Below are positions 26,073-34,843 of a stretch of 64,000 nt of DNA, piece after piece. This DNA comes from an uncultured Roseobacter sp. (lineage in GTDB: Bacteria; Pseudomonadota; Alphaproteobacteria; Rhodobacterales; Rhodobacteraceae). The stretch covers positions 1,240,001 through 1,304,000 of the forward strand of contig NZ_CANLXG010000001.1 in the NCBI RefSeq assembly GCF_947495025.1, given 5' to 3'. How positions within the stretch are numbered: position 1 is the stretch's first letter; each line of letters starts with the position of its first letter. The position numbers and the translations under genes are program-made. A model generated the notes under the pieces. The model ran no database searches. It worked only from the letters and a program-made list of their open reading frames with translations, and was not told the DNA's origin.

Positions 26073-27952
26073 CGGAAGGCCCGCTCATATCAATGCCCGC
26101 GCGCGCGCCGTTGCGAATGGATGCGCAGGATCTTGCGGCCCGTCCGCAACCGCGTGGCGCGCAAACCTCACCGCCGGCACGGGCGACGCGCTGGCGGCTG
26201 GGCGTTTTCCTGCCTGCTCTTGTCGGTACCGCACTGATGGTCAGCGCGATGTATGGCTGGCTGTCTGAAACCGGTATGACAGGCCTGGAATGGGCGCTGC
26301 TCACCATGATTGGTGCGACATTTGTCTGGGTCTCGCTGTCGGTGAGCACGATCGGTGTGGCGGTCGCAGGGCTGCTCGCACGCGAAGACGCAGATGACCC
26401 GGACATTGCGCAGGCACAGGGCCTTGATGTGGCGCTTCTTGTCCCGGTCTATAACGAGAACCCCAGTGACGTCTTCGGTAATGCCGCTGCTATGCTGGAT
26501 GATCTGGCACGCCGTGACAGTCCGCATCGCTACACTCTTTTTGTTCTGTCCGACACCTCGGACGATGCCATTGCCGCAGATGAGGCGCGCGCATTCGGCG
26601 CGCTGAAGGCCAGTGCGCCTGCCGGATTTGACGTACACTACCGCCGGCGCGTGGCCAATACAGACAAAAAGGTCGGCAACCTTGTCGACTGGATCACCGG
26701 CTGGGGTGCCGCCTGGGAAGCTATGGTCGTTCTGGATGCTGACAGCCTGATGACCGGCAAGGCCATTGACCGTCTCGCAAGCGAGCTCAGCCGCGACCCG
26801 GATGCGGGCCTTATCCAGACCTTTCCGATGCTGATCGGTGCAGGCACCCTCTTTGCGCGGCTTCAGCAGTTTTCCAACATTGCCTATGGCTGGCTGCTTG
26901 CAGAGGGGCTTGCCAACTGGGCGCGCACCGAAGGCAATTACTGGGGTCACAATGCTATCATCCGCACCCGCGCCTTTGCCGCCTCCGCGGGACTGCCGCA
27001 TCTGGCCGGACGGGGCGGGCGTTCGGAGCTGATCCTGAGCCATGATTTCGTTGAGGCCGGCCTCTTGCGCCGCGCGGGCTGGCAGGTACGCTTCCTCCCG
27101 CGCGTGACAGGCAGTTTTGAGGAAACGCCGGGCACGCTCATTGACTACGTGCTGCGTGACCAGCGCTGGTGCCGGGGCAACCTGCAGCACCTGCGCCTGT
27201 TACGTACTGCCGGGCTCCACCCCGTTTCACGGTTTCACCTGCTGCACGGTGCGGTTGCCTATCTGCTGTCGCCTGCATGGTTTGGCCTGCTGGTGATCTG
27301 GGCGCTTCTGGGCAAGGATTCCGAAACAAACGTTATTCGCTACTTCAACGAGGCAAATCCGCTCTTCCCGGACTGGCCTCCGGCAATGAGCCATATCGAT
27401 TCCGCAGTATTCCTTGTGATCATGTATGCAATGTTGCTGACCCCCAAGATGGTTGGCGCAGGAATCATCGCTCTGCACCCCAAGGCCACGCGGGTCTATG
27501 GGGGGCGGCCCGCTTTTCTGGCCGCTTTTCTGGTGGAAATCGTGCTGTCGGTCGCCTACGCGCCTGTGCTGATGATCCAGCAGACGCGCGCGGTCGTGCG
27601 TGCCGCGCTCGGTCGTGCGGATCCGTGGGCACCGCAGGTGCGTGACGCGCGCGCCTATCCCTTTGGAGTTCTTGTACGGTTCCACTGGGCGGAAACCGTG
27701 CTGGGGCTGATCCTGCTCGCCGGGCTGATATCGGGCCTTGTTTCCCTGTGGCTTATCCCGATCGCGGCCAGTCTTTGCCTCGCGGTGCCGCTCTCTGCAC
27801 TGAGCGCGCTGCCTGTATCGCGCCACATGCCCGGACCGCTGAGCATGAACAGCCCCTATACTTTGCGGGAACCAGCCATCGTATCCCGCGCCAGGGTGCA
27901 ACGGCGCCGGCTGGCAGACCTGCTGAGAAATGCAGGTATGCCTGCGGAGTAA
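26069..27952 (+). CDS. opgH: OpgH, glucan beta-glucosyltransferase
   Basis: A 627-residue inner-membrane GT2 enzyme. Two N-terminal membrane helices precede the catalytic domain (LLVPVYNENP, VLDADSLMTG, SHDFVEAGLLRR), and DQRWCRGN is the QxxRW motif. Further C-terminal membrane helices follow. It polymerises UDP-glucose into the osmoregulated periplasmic glucan backbone and passes it across the membrane. It is shorter than E. coli OpgH, as is usual in alphaproteobacteria. The next gene is convergent, with a terminator between. Confidence 0.9.
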   Translation: MTEGPLISMPARAPLRMDAQDLAARPQPRGAQTSPPARATRWRLGVFLPALVGTALMVSAMYGWLSETGMTGLEWALLTMIGATFVWVSLSVSTIGVAVAGLLAREDADDPDIAQAQGLDVALLVPVYNENPSDVFGNAAAMLDDLARRDSPHRYTLFVLSDTSDDAIAADEARAFGALKASAPAGFDVHYRRRVANTDKKVGNLVDWITGWGAAWEAMVVLDADSLMTGKAIDRLASELSRDPDAGLIQTFPMLIGAGTLFARLQQFSNIAYGWLLAEGLANWARTEGNYWGHNAIIRTRAFAASAGLPHLAGRGGRSELILSHDFVEAGLLRRAGWQVRFLPRVTGSFEETPGTLIDYVLRDQRWCRGNLQHLRLLRTAGLHPVSRFHLLHGAVAYLLSPAWFGLLVIWALLGKDSETNVIRYFNEANPLFPDWPPAMSHIDSAVFLVIMYAMLLTPKMVGAGIIALHPKATRVYGGRPAFLAAFLVEIVLSVAYAPVLMIQQTRAVVRAALGRADPWAPQVRDARAYPFGVLVRFHWAETVLGLILLAGLISGLVSLWLIPIAASLCLAVPLSALSALPVSRHMPGPLSMNSPYTLREPAIVSRARVQRRRLADLLRNAGMPAE

Positions 27953-27970
27953 ACCAGGTAACTTAAATGA

Positions 27971-28012
27971 CAAAACCCGCCCAAAGCCGGGGGGACAGCT
28001 GTCGGGCGGGTT
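27971..28012 (-). terminator. Rho-independent terminator (rhodanese side)
   Basis: AACCCGCCC (27974-27982) pairs with GGGCGGGTT (28004-28012). On the minus strand the stem runs into TTTTGTC, giving a proper terminator for the rhodanese gene; on the plus strand the T-run is minimal. It lies in the convergent gap after opgH and may serve both sides. Confidence 0.6.
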
Positions 28013-28049
28013 GCGGCATCGCCCGAAGGCGTGCCTGTTCTTTTAAGGC

Positions 28050-28547
28050 TCAGGGCCGGTAAACAGGGAGTTCCCGCTTGATCCATCCGGGACCGGCGCC
28101 GGAGCCCAGCATACCCTCGGGCACATCGATGATCTGCGTAAAACCGGCGGCCTGCAGCCGTTCTGTCATACGTCGGGACCGCACGCCGCGCGCGCAGATC
28201 AGTGCGACGGGTTTTCCGCGGTCGCCACCGGTCCGGACAAGCAGTTCGTCGATGAAATCCGCCCGGCGCATGTCGATCGGCACAGCGCCCTCGCCAACAC
28301 CCCAGCGTTCCCATTCGTCGGGACGCCGGATGTCTACCAGGGTAATCTCGCCGGCACCGGACGCGCGATGCGCCTCAACAGGGCTGATCGCGGCCTCGCC
28401 ATCGTTCTCGGCCAGTACATTGTACCACTGCGCCGCCACGGCGCCGCCTGTGGCAATCCCTGCGAGCCCCAGAACCAGAGCACCCCGCCGCGTCATACGC
28501 GACGGGGGTTTTTGCTGCCCGTTCCCGGAAGGATCAGACATGGTCAT
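28050..28547 (-). CDS. Exported rhodanese-like protein
   Basis: A 165-residue protein with a Tat-like signal, SRMTRRGALVLGLAGIATGG, near residues 17-36. The rhodanese domain includes VDIRRPDEWERWGVGEGAVPIDMRR and the active-site loop ICARGVRSRRMTERL with a Cys. It would handle sulfur (persulfide) in the periplasm. It is two bases downstream of the YHS-domain gene in the same direction, and the two probably act together. The start could also be the second Met (MSDPSG). Confidence 0.8.
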   Translation of the reverse strand: MTMSDPSGNGQQKPPSRMTRRGALVLGLAGIATGGAVAAQWYNVLAENDGEAAISPVEAHRASGAGEITLVDIRRPDEWERWGVGEGAVPIDMRRADFIDELLVRTGGDRGKPVALICARGVRSRRMTERLQAAGFTQIIDVPEGMLGSGAGPGWIKRELPVYRP

Positions 28548-28549
28548 GT

Positions 28550-29074
28550 TCAGTTGACCGGCGCTGAGCTGGAAAACTGAGGGATGGCGCGGTCGGATGC
28601 TGCGGCAGATTCAATGCTCACCCAGTTGTTTTCGGATTTGGACAGGTTGCCCGAAATGTCTTCTTCCCAGAAGCCCACAACGTTTTTCGTGATGTTCAGG
28701 TAAAGCTTGCCGTCCACGATACGCCACAGGTTCGGGTTGGCCGGCACCTTGCCACCCTGCGCCACACCATAGGCGCAGTGGCCATCATACTGTGGTGCAT
28801 ACGCGGCCGGGTTCGCGACAAAACGGTCGCGGTTGGCTTCGGAAGAAAAGGCAAAGACGGCGCCATTGTATTCGGCTGTGATGTCCTTGTCGCCAGGGAC
28901 AGCGGCGGGCTGGGATGTACCAACGGGGGACTGTTCGAGGTCGAAGTAGGCGACCACATCATAGCCCGACACAGCAAATCCTGTCGGATCAACATACTGG
29001 TCGCCAGCAAAGGACGCAGTTGCAAAAGTCACCACTGCTGCAGTGGCAGCCAGAAGGTTCAGGGGGAAACGCAT
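28550..29074 (-). CDS. Secreted YHS-domain protein
   Basis: A 174-residue protein with a clear signal peptide (cleavage near ASFAGDQY). The YHS region is GYDVVAYFDLEQSPVG, ITAEYNGAVFAFSSEANRDRFVANPAAYAPQYDGHCAYGVAQG. Proteins of this kind bind metal in related contexts, often copper-linked. The rest (NPNLWRIVDGKLYLNITKNVVGFWEEDI) is conserved in the family. It is cotranscribed with the downstream rhodanese gene. The exact role is unknown. Confidence 0.8.
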   Translation of the reverse strand: MRFPLNLLAATAAVVTFATASFAGDQYVDPTGFAVSGYDVVAYFDLEQSPVGTSQPAAVPGDKDITAEYNGAVFAFSSEANRDRFVANPAAYAPQYDGHCAYGVAQGGKVPANPNLWRIVDGKLYLNITKNVVGFWEEDISGNLSKSENNWVSIESAAASDRAIPQFSSSAPVN

Positions 29075-29245
29075 TGTCGCATACTCCGGTTGTGTAAGTT
29101 CAGGCGGACCCTGTGTCCACCGGTAGGACAGATGTAGAGGGTGCGGACCGCTCTGTGCACCCTGTTACGGTCATCCTCTCAGGCTTGTGAAAATCGGGCG
29201 TATCCCGTGATCAGTTTGTGAAAATGCTCCAGCAGACAGCGTGGT

Positions 29246-30043
29246 TTATTTCAGCCGTGGCGGATTGTCGGGGTCCGTGCCGGGCGCCGGGCGCTGCCCG
29301 GGCGGGCTTTGTTGCGGCTGTGGCAGGTCAAAACGCAGGCCGGTACGTTCCAGACGCTCCACGATGCTTTCAGAGCTCCTGAAAAAGCCGACGTCCAGTG
29401 CTCCCGCCTCAATCCCCGAAAAGGTCAGCGCTTCGGCAACAGCCCGGGCCAGCGCGTCTTCTGCTGCGGGCACCGCATCCACAAACGCAAGCATGTGACC
29501 TTTTGCACGTGTTTCATACGTGACGCTCACCAGGCAGGCAAAACGTGCCAGACCCATCGCTGTTGCCAGTTTTGTGTCGATCGCAGCAATAAGCCTGTCC
29601 GGCAAACCTGCCGGCACCTGTACCTTTGCCACCCGTGCCTGGACTTCATCGGGCGTGTTATCCAGTGTCTCGTTCAGCCAGGAAACGGCTTCGACCGGCA
29701 GCAATGCGGATGAGGGTGCCACATCAAGGTTCAGCCCCAGACTGATGCCCTGATCCTGCAGCATCCCCGCAATGACCCGGCCCGAAAGCGCAACATAGGG
29801 GGTTGCCTGACCGGCAAAGCCTGCCAGTCTTTCAGGGCGGTCGAAAACCAGCACATATCGCGCGTCGCCCACGTCAAAGAGCTCTGGCGTGACCATGTCA
29901 TCGCCTGTCCCCGGTTCTTCTGCGAGCATGAGGCACAGTTCTGCATCTGCCAGACGTTCGTAAAAACCCAGCCGTGCCGCGTCATCGTCCGGCGCTGCAG
30001 TCATGGCAAGATATGCAGCATCCAGTGGGGTTTCTTCAGTCAT
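29246..30043 (-). CDS. SseB-family protein
   Basis: Starting at MTEETPLDAAYLAM gives 265 residues; an ATG four codons earlier is also possible. The N-terminal half (RLADAELCLMLAEEP, VLVFDRPERLAGFAG, YVALSGRVIAGML) fits the SseB N-terminal domain. A proline-rich tail ends the protein. SseB-like proteins are cytoplasmic and poorly understood. Its start overlaps the stop of the upstream uracil-DNA glycosylase gene by eight bases, so the two are cotranslated. Confidence 0.7.
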   Translation of the reverse strand: MTEETPLDAAYLAMTAAPDDDAARLGFYERLADAELCLMLAEEPGTGDDMVTPELFDVGDARYVLVFDRPERLAGFAGQATPYVALSGRVIAGMLQDQGISLGLNLDVAPSSALLPVEAVSWLNETLDNTPDEVQARVAKVQVPAGLPDRLIAAIDTKLATAMGLARFACLVSVTYETRAKGHMLAFVDAVPAAEDALARAVAEALTFSGIEAGALDVGFFRSSESIVERLERTGLRFDLPQPQQSPPGQRPAPGTDPDNPPRLK

Positions 30044-30623
30044 TGATCGCCTCATGAACCGCCTGTCTCAGGTCCGGCAGAACATCGGCCTCAAACCAGG
30101 GATTTTTCTTCAGCCACCCTGTATTCCGCCAGCTTGGATGCGGCAAGGCCCACACACCCCGGTCACGACCCGGCTGTTCACGCACGGCAGCCGTCACTGA
30201 TGCGACTTTGCCGAGGTGGTACTTCATCGCGTAACCACCGATCACGAGTGTTACAGCGACATCCGGGAGCATCGCCAGCACGGATGCCCGCCACGTTCTG
30301 GCACAGACCGGCGGCGGCGGCAGATCAGATCCCTTTGCATCATATCCTGGAAAACAGAAGGCCATGGGAACAACGGCGATCCGGTCACGGTCGTAAAAGG
30401 TCTCCGGATCTGTCTGCAGCCAACTTCTGAGGCGGTCACCCGACGGATCTGTGAAAGGCCTGCCATCGAGGTGTACCCGCATGCCAGGTGCCTGACCTGC
30501 AATCAGCACGCGCGCGCGCGGGCGAAACCATACGATTGGTCGGGGCGCATGTCCTGTCTCAGTGTCAGCAAATCGGTCTTTACACAGCGAACAGCTGGCC
30601 AGTTCTGCGGAAACATCCTTCAT
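30036..30623 (-). CDS. Uracil-DNA glycosylase family protein
   Basis: A 195-residue UDG-fold protein. VLIAGQAPGMRVHLDGRPFTDPSGDRLRSWL carries the water-activating/uracil-binding loop, and WALPHPSWRNT is the DNA-intercalating HPS motif. Two early cysteines (CSLC) are present but there is no full set for an Fe-S cluster like family 4 enzymes. It probably removes damaged or deaminated bases, though some proteins of this family have no proven activity. It is translationally coupled to the SseB-like gene. Confidence 0.78.
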   Translation of the reverse strand: MKDVSAELASCSLCKDRFADTETGHAPRPIVWFRPRARVLIAGQAPGMRVHLDGRPFTDPSGDRLRSWLQTDPETFYDRDRIAVVPMAFCFPGYDAKGSDLPPPPVCARTWRASVLAMLPDVAVTLVIGGYAMKYHLGKVASVTAAVREQPGRDRGVWALPHPSWRNTGWLKKNPWFEADVLPDLRQAVHEAIND

Positions 30624-30817
30624 AGGCGTGACGTAATGCCTGCAGCTCCCCGTGCCTAGCCCCTGAGTCCAACAACAGGCCCGCGCACGGTTTTGTGTGC
30701 GCGGCGTTTGTGGAACCGGAACCGGTCGCGCCGGTCGTTCTGGTCCACTGCCTGCATCAGGCGGACAACGGGGCGTTTGTCGCGTATGGGCTGTTACGAA
30801 GGGACACGCGGCGCTTC

Positions 30818-30837
30818 ATTTCGACATATATCGAAAT
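30818..30837 (+). promoter_or_regulatory. ArsR-type operator 1
   Basis: A perfect 20-base inverted repeat, ATTTCGA-N6-TCGAAAT. It lies 41 bases upstream of the start of the ArsR-like gene, with a second related copy at 30859. The same spacing and half-sites in both make an operator for the neighbouring regulator likely. Confidence 0.65.
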
Positions 30838-30858
30838 AACTCTTGTGGATCCGCATTT

Positions 30859-30878
30859 ATTTCTATACTTCTCGAAAT
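30859..30878 (+). promoter_or_regulatory. ArsR-type operator 2 abutting start codon
   Basis: ATTTCTA-N6-TCGAAAT, the same 20-base layout as operator 1 with one changed base in the left arm. Its last base directly precedes the ATG of the ArsR-like gene. It occupies the place of the ribosome-binding site, so binding here should block transcription of the operon. Confidence 0.6.
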
Positions 30879-31223
30879 ATGGAAAATAAACCGCTGAATA
30901 TCGCCGACCTGACCATTGCCGCAGCACAGTTTGCCGCACTTGGGTCCGAACAAAGGCTTGCCGTACTGCGCTGTCTTGTACGCGCAGGACCAGCGGGGCT
31001 GAGCATTGGAATGCTTGGCGAACGGACGGGCATAACAGGTTCTACCCTGACGCATCACATGAAAATCCTGACATCCGCAGGTCTCGTTGCACAGCAGCGC
31101 CAGGGGCGCAGTATCATCTGCGCTGCAGTTGCTTTTGACGATGTGCAGAGGCTTTCCGCCTTTCTGCTGAATGAATGCTGCGCAGATGCGCAACCGGAAA
31201 AGGACGGGGGCCCTCATGGCTGA
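30879..31223 (+). CDS. ArsR-family transcriptional repressor
   Basis: Starting at MENKPLNIADLTIAAAQFAALGSEQRLAVL gives 114 residues. The winged helix is RCLVRAGPAGLSIGMLGERTGITGSTLTHHMKILTSAGLVAQQRQGR. It lacks the classic CVC arsenite site of E. coli ArsR; a C-terminal NECC pair could bind a metal(loid). No Shine-Dalgarno precedes the ATG, which directly follows an operator copy, so the mRNA may be leaderless. The gene overlaps the permease gene by eight bases and probably represses it and itself. A TTG start at 30843 is possible but less likely. Confidence 0.82.
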   Translation: MENKPLNIADLTIAAAQFAALGSEQRLAVLRCLVRAGPAGLSIGMLGERTGITGSTLTHHMKILTSAGLVAQQRQGRSIICAAVAFDDVQRLSAFLLNECCADAQPEKDGGPHG

Positions 31224-32244
31224 CACAACTGCTTTCAGCGCTACAATCCGGCGCATTCCCAACCCTGGTGCCTGGGGGATCACCGCCGGCCTGCTCGTGC
31301 TGGTTTTCGTTTTTGACACCGCCCGGATCGGAGGCACCATCTCCTTCGCACTTGGTGCCCTGGCAGGAACGGCACCATTTATCCTTTTTGCGGTGCTGGC
31401 CGTGGCCTGGCTCAAGGCTACCGGCGCTGAATCCCTTCTTGCCCGCGCTTTCGAAGGCAGACAGTCCCGGATGATCCTGATGGCGGCCCTGCTGGGCGGG
31501 CTCTCTCCGTTCTGCAGCTGCGAGGTAATCCCCTTTATCGCCGCCCTTCTGGCGGTGGGCGCGCCACTCAGCGCCGTTATGGCGTTCTGGCTCGCCTCAC
31601 CCCTGATGGATCCGGCAATGTTCGCCATCACCTCCGGGATCCTTGGCTGGGAATTCGCTGTTGCCAAAACACTGTCGGCAGTGGGACTGGGCCTGCTCGG
31701 AGGATTTGGCACCATGCTGTTTGCCGGCACACCCGTGTTCCGTGACCCGCTGCGCGAACGCCCGGCCGTGGGCGGGTGCTGTGGCGCGTCACGTCCATTT
31801 TCCGGGGCACCCGTCTGGCGCTTCTGGCACCACAGCGACCGCCGCGACACCTTCCGCAAAACCGCCTGGGAGAACGCGCTTTTCCTGCTGAAGTGGCTCA
31901 CACTGGCCTATGTTGTCGAGGCGCTGATGCTGGCATATGTCCCGGCAGAAATGATTGCCGGTCTGCTCGGGGGTGATGGTATCGGCCCGATCGTGCTGGG
32001 CGCTCTTGTCGGCGCACCTGCTTACCTGAACGGCTACGCTGCGGTACCTCTGGTCGACGCCCTGCTGGCGCAGGGCATGGCAGCAGGGGCGGCCATGTCG
32101 TTTGTCATTGCAGGCGGCGTCAGCTCGATCCCGGCGGCGATTGCGGTCTGGGCGCTGGTAAAACCACGCATCTTTGCGGCCTACCTGACCTTTGCCCTGA
32201 TCGGCGCAGTCATTGCCGGTCTCGCCTGGCAGGCCGTCGCCTGA
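31216..32244 (+). CDS. ArsP/DUF318-type permease
   Basis: A 342-residue membrane protein, starting at MADTTAFSATIRRIP inside the end of the ArsR gene. It has about eight membrane helices. The hallmark GGLSPFCSCEVIPFIAALL is the conserved Cys motif of permeases of the ArsP (PF03773) family, and there is a second cysteine pair VGGCCGAS in the loop. ArsP members export trivalent organoarsenicals. The coupling to an ArsR-like repressor supports efflux of a thiol-reactive metal(loid), but the exact substrate is not shown. Confidence 0.8.
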   Translation: MADTTAFSATIRRIPNPGAWGITAGLLVLVFVFDTARIGGTISFALGALAGTAPFILFAVLAVAWLKATGAESLLARAFEGRQSRMILMAALLGGLSPFCSCEVIPFIAALLAVGAPLSAVMAFWLASPLMDPAMFAITSGILGWEFAVAKTLSAVGLGLLGGFGTMLFAGTPVFRDPLRERPAVGGCCGASRPFSGAPVWRFWHHSDRRDTFRKTAWENALFLLKWLTLAYVVEALMLAYVPAEMIAGLLGGDGIGPIVLGALVGAPAYLNGYAAVPLVDALLAQGMAAGAAMSFVIAGGVSSIPAAIAVWALVKPRIFAAYLTFALIGAVIAGLAWQAVA

Positions 32245-32450
32245 TACCCGCATGGCGGGAAGTTGCGCATGACGTGGGGGGCGTGGGCGTGTTACCGCCT
32301 GCAGCCGGAGACAATGCCCGGCCCTTCTTGTACATTTGTTTCAGTTTTCGACATAATGTGGCCCAATTCGGTAGATAATCCGTAAATAAGCTCTGGTACC
32401 AAAGAGCACCAAAACCCGTGTTCGGGACAAAAGGGGCAGACGGAGCAGTC

Positions 32451-33110
32451 ATGCTGGCGTTCGAGAATGTATCCAAGTCCTTCTGGACAGGGACTCAGCA
32501 CAAGGTCATCCTGGATCAGGTGTCCTTTCGTGTCGAGCTGGGCAATTCGCTCGGCATTCTCGCGCCCAACGGAACCGGTAAAACAACCCTCATCAATATG
32601 ATGGCAGGCCTGGAAAAACCCGACAGCGGTGAAATCCGCCGCGGATGCAACATATCGTTCCCGCTGGGCTTCATGGGCGGCGTCGTAAACAAGGTGTCGG
32701 CGGTCGAAAACGCGCGGTACATCGCGCGGCTCTACGGTCTGGACCCCGACTACGTCGAGAGCTTCTGCCGCTGGCTGTGCAATCTCGATGAATACTTTGA
32801 GCAACCGCTGGGAACCTATTCTGCGGGCATGCGCGCCCGGTTTTCGTTTTCCCTGATGCTCGCGCTCGACTTTGACATGTATCTGATCGACGAGGGCATG
32901 CCCTCAACCACTGACGTGGAGTTCAACCGCAAAGCCGGTGAAGTTCTGCGCGAACGCCTCCGCACAACGACAATCGTAATCGTGTCACACCAGCCGGAAA
33001 CGCTGGAAAAGTTTGCCAGGTCAGCAGCAGTGCTGATCGGTGGGCAACTTCACATGTTTGACACTCTGGAAGAAGCGAAGCAGCTCTATGACTACGAAAC
33101 CCACAGCTAA
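32451..33110 (+). CDS. kpsT: Capsule polysaccharide export ATPase KpsT
   Basis: Starting at MLAFENVSKSFWTG, behind a CGGAG site, gives 219 residues. It is an ABC-2 ATPase for polysaccharides: Walker A APNGTGKTT (the first Gly of the loop is Ala), signature YSAGMRAR, and Walker B DMYLIDEGM. The signature form is that of KpsT/CtrD proteins, which drive group 2 type capsule export with KpsM. No kpsM homologue lies next to it in this window. The end overlaps kpsE by 23 bases. Confidence 0.88.
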   Translation: MLAFENVSKSFWTGTQHKVILDQVSFRVELGNSLGILAPNGTGKTTLINMMAGLEKPDSGEIRRGCNISFPLGFMGGVVNKVSAVENARYIARLYGLDPDYVESFCRWLCNLDEYFEQPLGTYSAGMRARFSFSLMLALDFDMYLIDEGMPSTTDVEFNRKAGEVLRERLRTTTIVIVSHQPETLEKFARSAAVLIGGQLHMFDTLEEAKQLYDYETHS

Positions 33111-34842
33111 GAAGTACCGCATCCGGCGGACAGGCCCGGGTCTGAGCGCTGACGCAGCCGATCCGTCCCGTCGACCGGTTTCACCGGATGCGGCCCGTGC
33201 GCAGGCTGAAGCCGAAGTCCTCGCAGCGCGCAAAGCGAGGCAACAGCAGTTGCAGCAGCAACAGGCACAGCAGTCGGCGCAGCAGCAGACTCGGCAGACA
33301 TCCGGGCAACCCACCAGTCCTGAACGGAAAGCCCCGGCGCAGTCCGGCCAGCCATCTGGTCAGAAACCTTCCACCGCTGGGACAGGCGACGCGACAGCAG
33401 CTGAACTGGACGCGATCCGCCGCGAAGGTCTGACAGGGCGCCAGCTGCGCATGGCGCGCCGCGTGGCCCAGAAACACGGTATGGCCCCGACATCCGACTT
33501 TGACGCTGTGCGTCTGCTGCGCAAACGCGGTATTGACCCGTTCCAGCGATCCAACATGCTGGAACTGGTGGTACCGCCCGGACCGGCAGATGGAACGGGC
33601 GCGTCCGGCGAACGCAGGGCGCGCGTCCAGCTGCCCCAGACTGTCCCCGCACCCGGCGAAAACCTGCCCTCGACCGATCTCAGTCCCGCCGAGCAGCGTA
33701 ACCGCCAGATCTCCGAGATTCAGCAGGACATCACGCGCCGCCGCAAACGCAAGATGCGCATGCTGATGGCGCGCCTTGCCGCTTTTGTAATTCTGCCGAC
33801 GATACTGGCGGGCTGGTACTTTTTTGCCGTGGCAACGCCGATGTACGCCACCAAAGCCGAGTTTCTGATCCTTCAGGCCGATGGTCAGGGTTCTGGCCCC
33901 GCAGCCGGCCTGCTGAGTGGTACGCAGTTTGCGACCTCTGCCGACAGTATCGCCGTGCAGTCCTATCTGCAGTCAACCGAAGCGATGCTGCGGCTTGACC
34001 GGGATGTCGGCTTTAAATCGCACTTCTCGCAGCCTACTATCGATCCGATCCAGCGGCTTTCACCCGACCCGACGAACGAGGAAGCCTACAGGACCTACCA
34101 GAAGTCCGTGAAAGTCGGCTATGATCCGACCGAAGGCGTGCTGCGGATGGAAGTGATTGCAGCAGATCCGCAGATCAGTGCCCGCTACAGCGAAGCGCTG
34201 ATTGCCTACGCCGAGGAGCGGGTGAATAACCTCAGCCAGCAAAAACGCGGCGATCAGATGGCTGATGCAGAAGAAAGTTTCCGCAAAGCAGACGCCGAAC
34301 GGCGGGCGGCACAGGAAGCTCTGGTAAACCTGCAGATTCAGGGAGCCACCCTGGACCCGGAAGCCGTTATCGCAAGTCTGCGATCGCAGATCACCCAGAT
34401 CGAACTGCAGATCCTGGAAAAAGAACTGCAACTGGCCGCGCTGCTGGACAATGCCCGGCCAAACCAGTCCCGCGTTGATGGTGCACGTGGTGACATCCGG
34501 CGCCTGAACGACCAGCTTGATGAGCTGAATACCCGGATGACAGACGCCAGCCAGGGCGAGAACTCTCTCGCTCAGCTCAGCGTGCGCATCCAGATGGCGC
34601 AGGCCGACCTCGCAACCCGTGACATGCTGCTGCAGTCAGCACTGCAGCAGATGGAACAGACGCGCCTTGAGGCGAACCGCCAGGTGCGTTACCTGACCAT
34701 CAGCGTCCAGCCTGTTGCGCCACAGGAAGCCAGCTATCCGCGCAGCTTTGAGAATACCGTGCTGGCGTTCTTGATCTTTGCGGGCATCTACCTGATGGTC
34801 TCTCTGACTTCTTCCATTCTCAGAGAACAGGTGACTTCCTGA
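33088..34842 (+). CDS. kpsE: Capsule export inner-membrane protein KpsE-like
   Basis: Starting at MTTKPTAKKYRIRR gives 584 residues. The first about 225 residues are cytoplasmic and low-complexity, with a Gln-rich run near residues 50-75. A membrane helix (LMARLAAFVILPTILAGWYFF) lies near 223-250, followed by a periplasmic coiled-coil part (about residues 390-540) and a second membrane helix near 555-577. That is the KpsE/polysaccharide co-polymerase layout, but the N-terminal extension is unusually long. It links export ATPase and outer-membrane channel. It overlaps kpsT and is one base from kdsA. Confidence 0.85.
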   Translation: MTTKPTAKKYRIRRTGPGLSADAADPSRRPVSPDAARAQAEAEVLAARKARQQQLQQQQAQQSAQQQTRQTSGQPTSPERKAPAQSGQPSGQKPSTAGTGDATAAELDAIRREGLTGRQLRMARRVAQKHGMAPTSDFDAVRLLRKRGIDPFQRSNMLELVVPPGPADGTGASGERRARVQLPQTVPAPGENLPSTDLSPAEQRNRQISEIQQDITRRRKRKMRMLMARLAAFVILPTILAGWYFFAVATPMYATKAEFLILQADGQGSGPAAGLLSGTQFATSADSIAVQSYLQSTEAMLRLDRDVGFKSHFSQPTIDPIQRLSPDPTNEEAYRTYQKSVKVGYDPTEGVLRMEVIAADPQISARYSEALIAYAEERVNNLSQQKRGDQMADAEESFRKADAERRAAQEALVNLQIQGATLDPEAVIASLRSQITQIELQILEKELQLAALLDNARPNQSRVDGARGDIRRLNDQLDELNTRMTDASQGENSLAQLSVRIQMAQADLATRDMLLQSALQQMEQTRLEANRQVRYLTISVQPVAPQEASYPRSFENTVLAFLIFAGIYLMVSLTSSILREQVTS

Positions 34843-34843
34843 T

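Noticed and set aside
30695..30897. Two overlapping short plus-strand frames upstream of the ArsR gene
   Set aside because: They run through the divergent promoter and operators with no ribosome site or conserved content.
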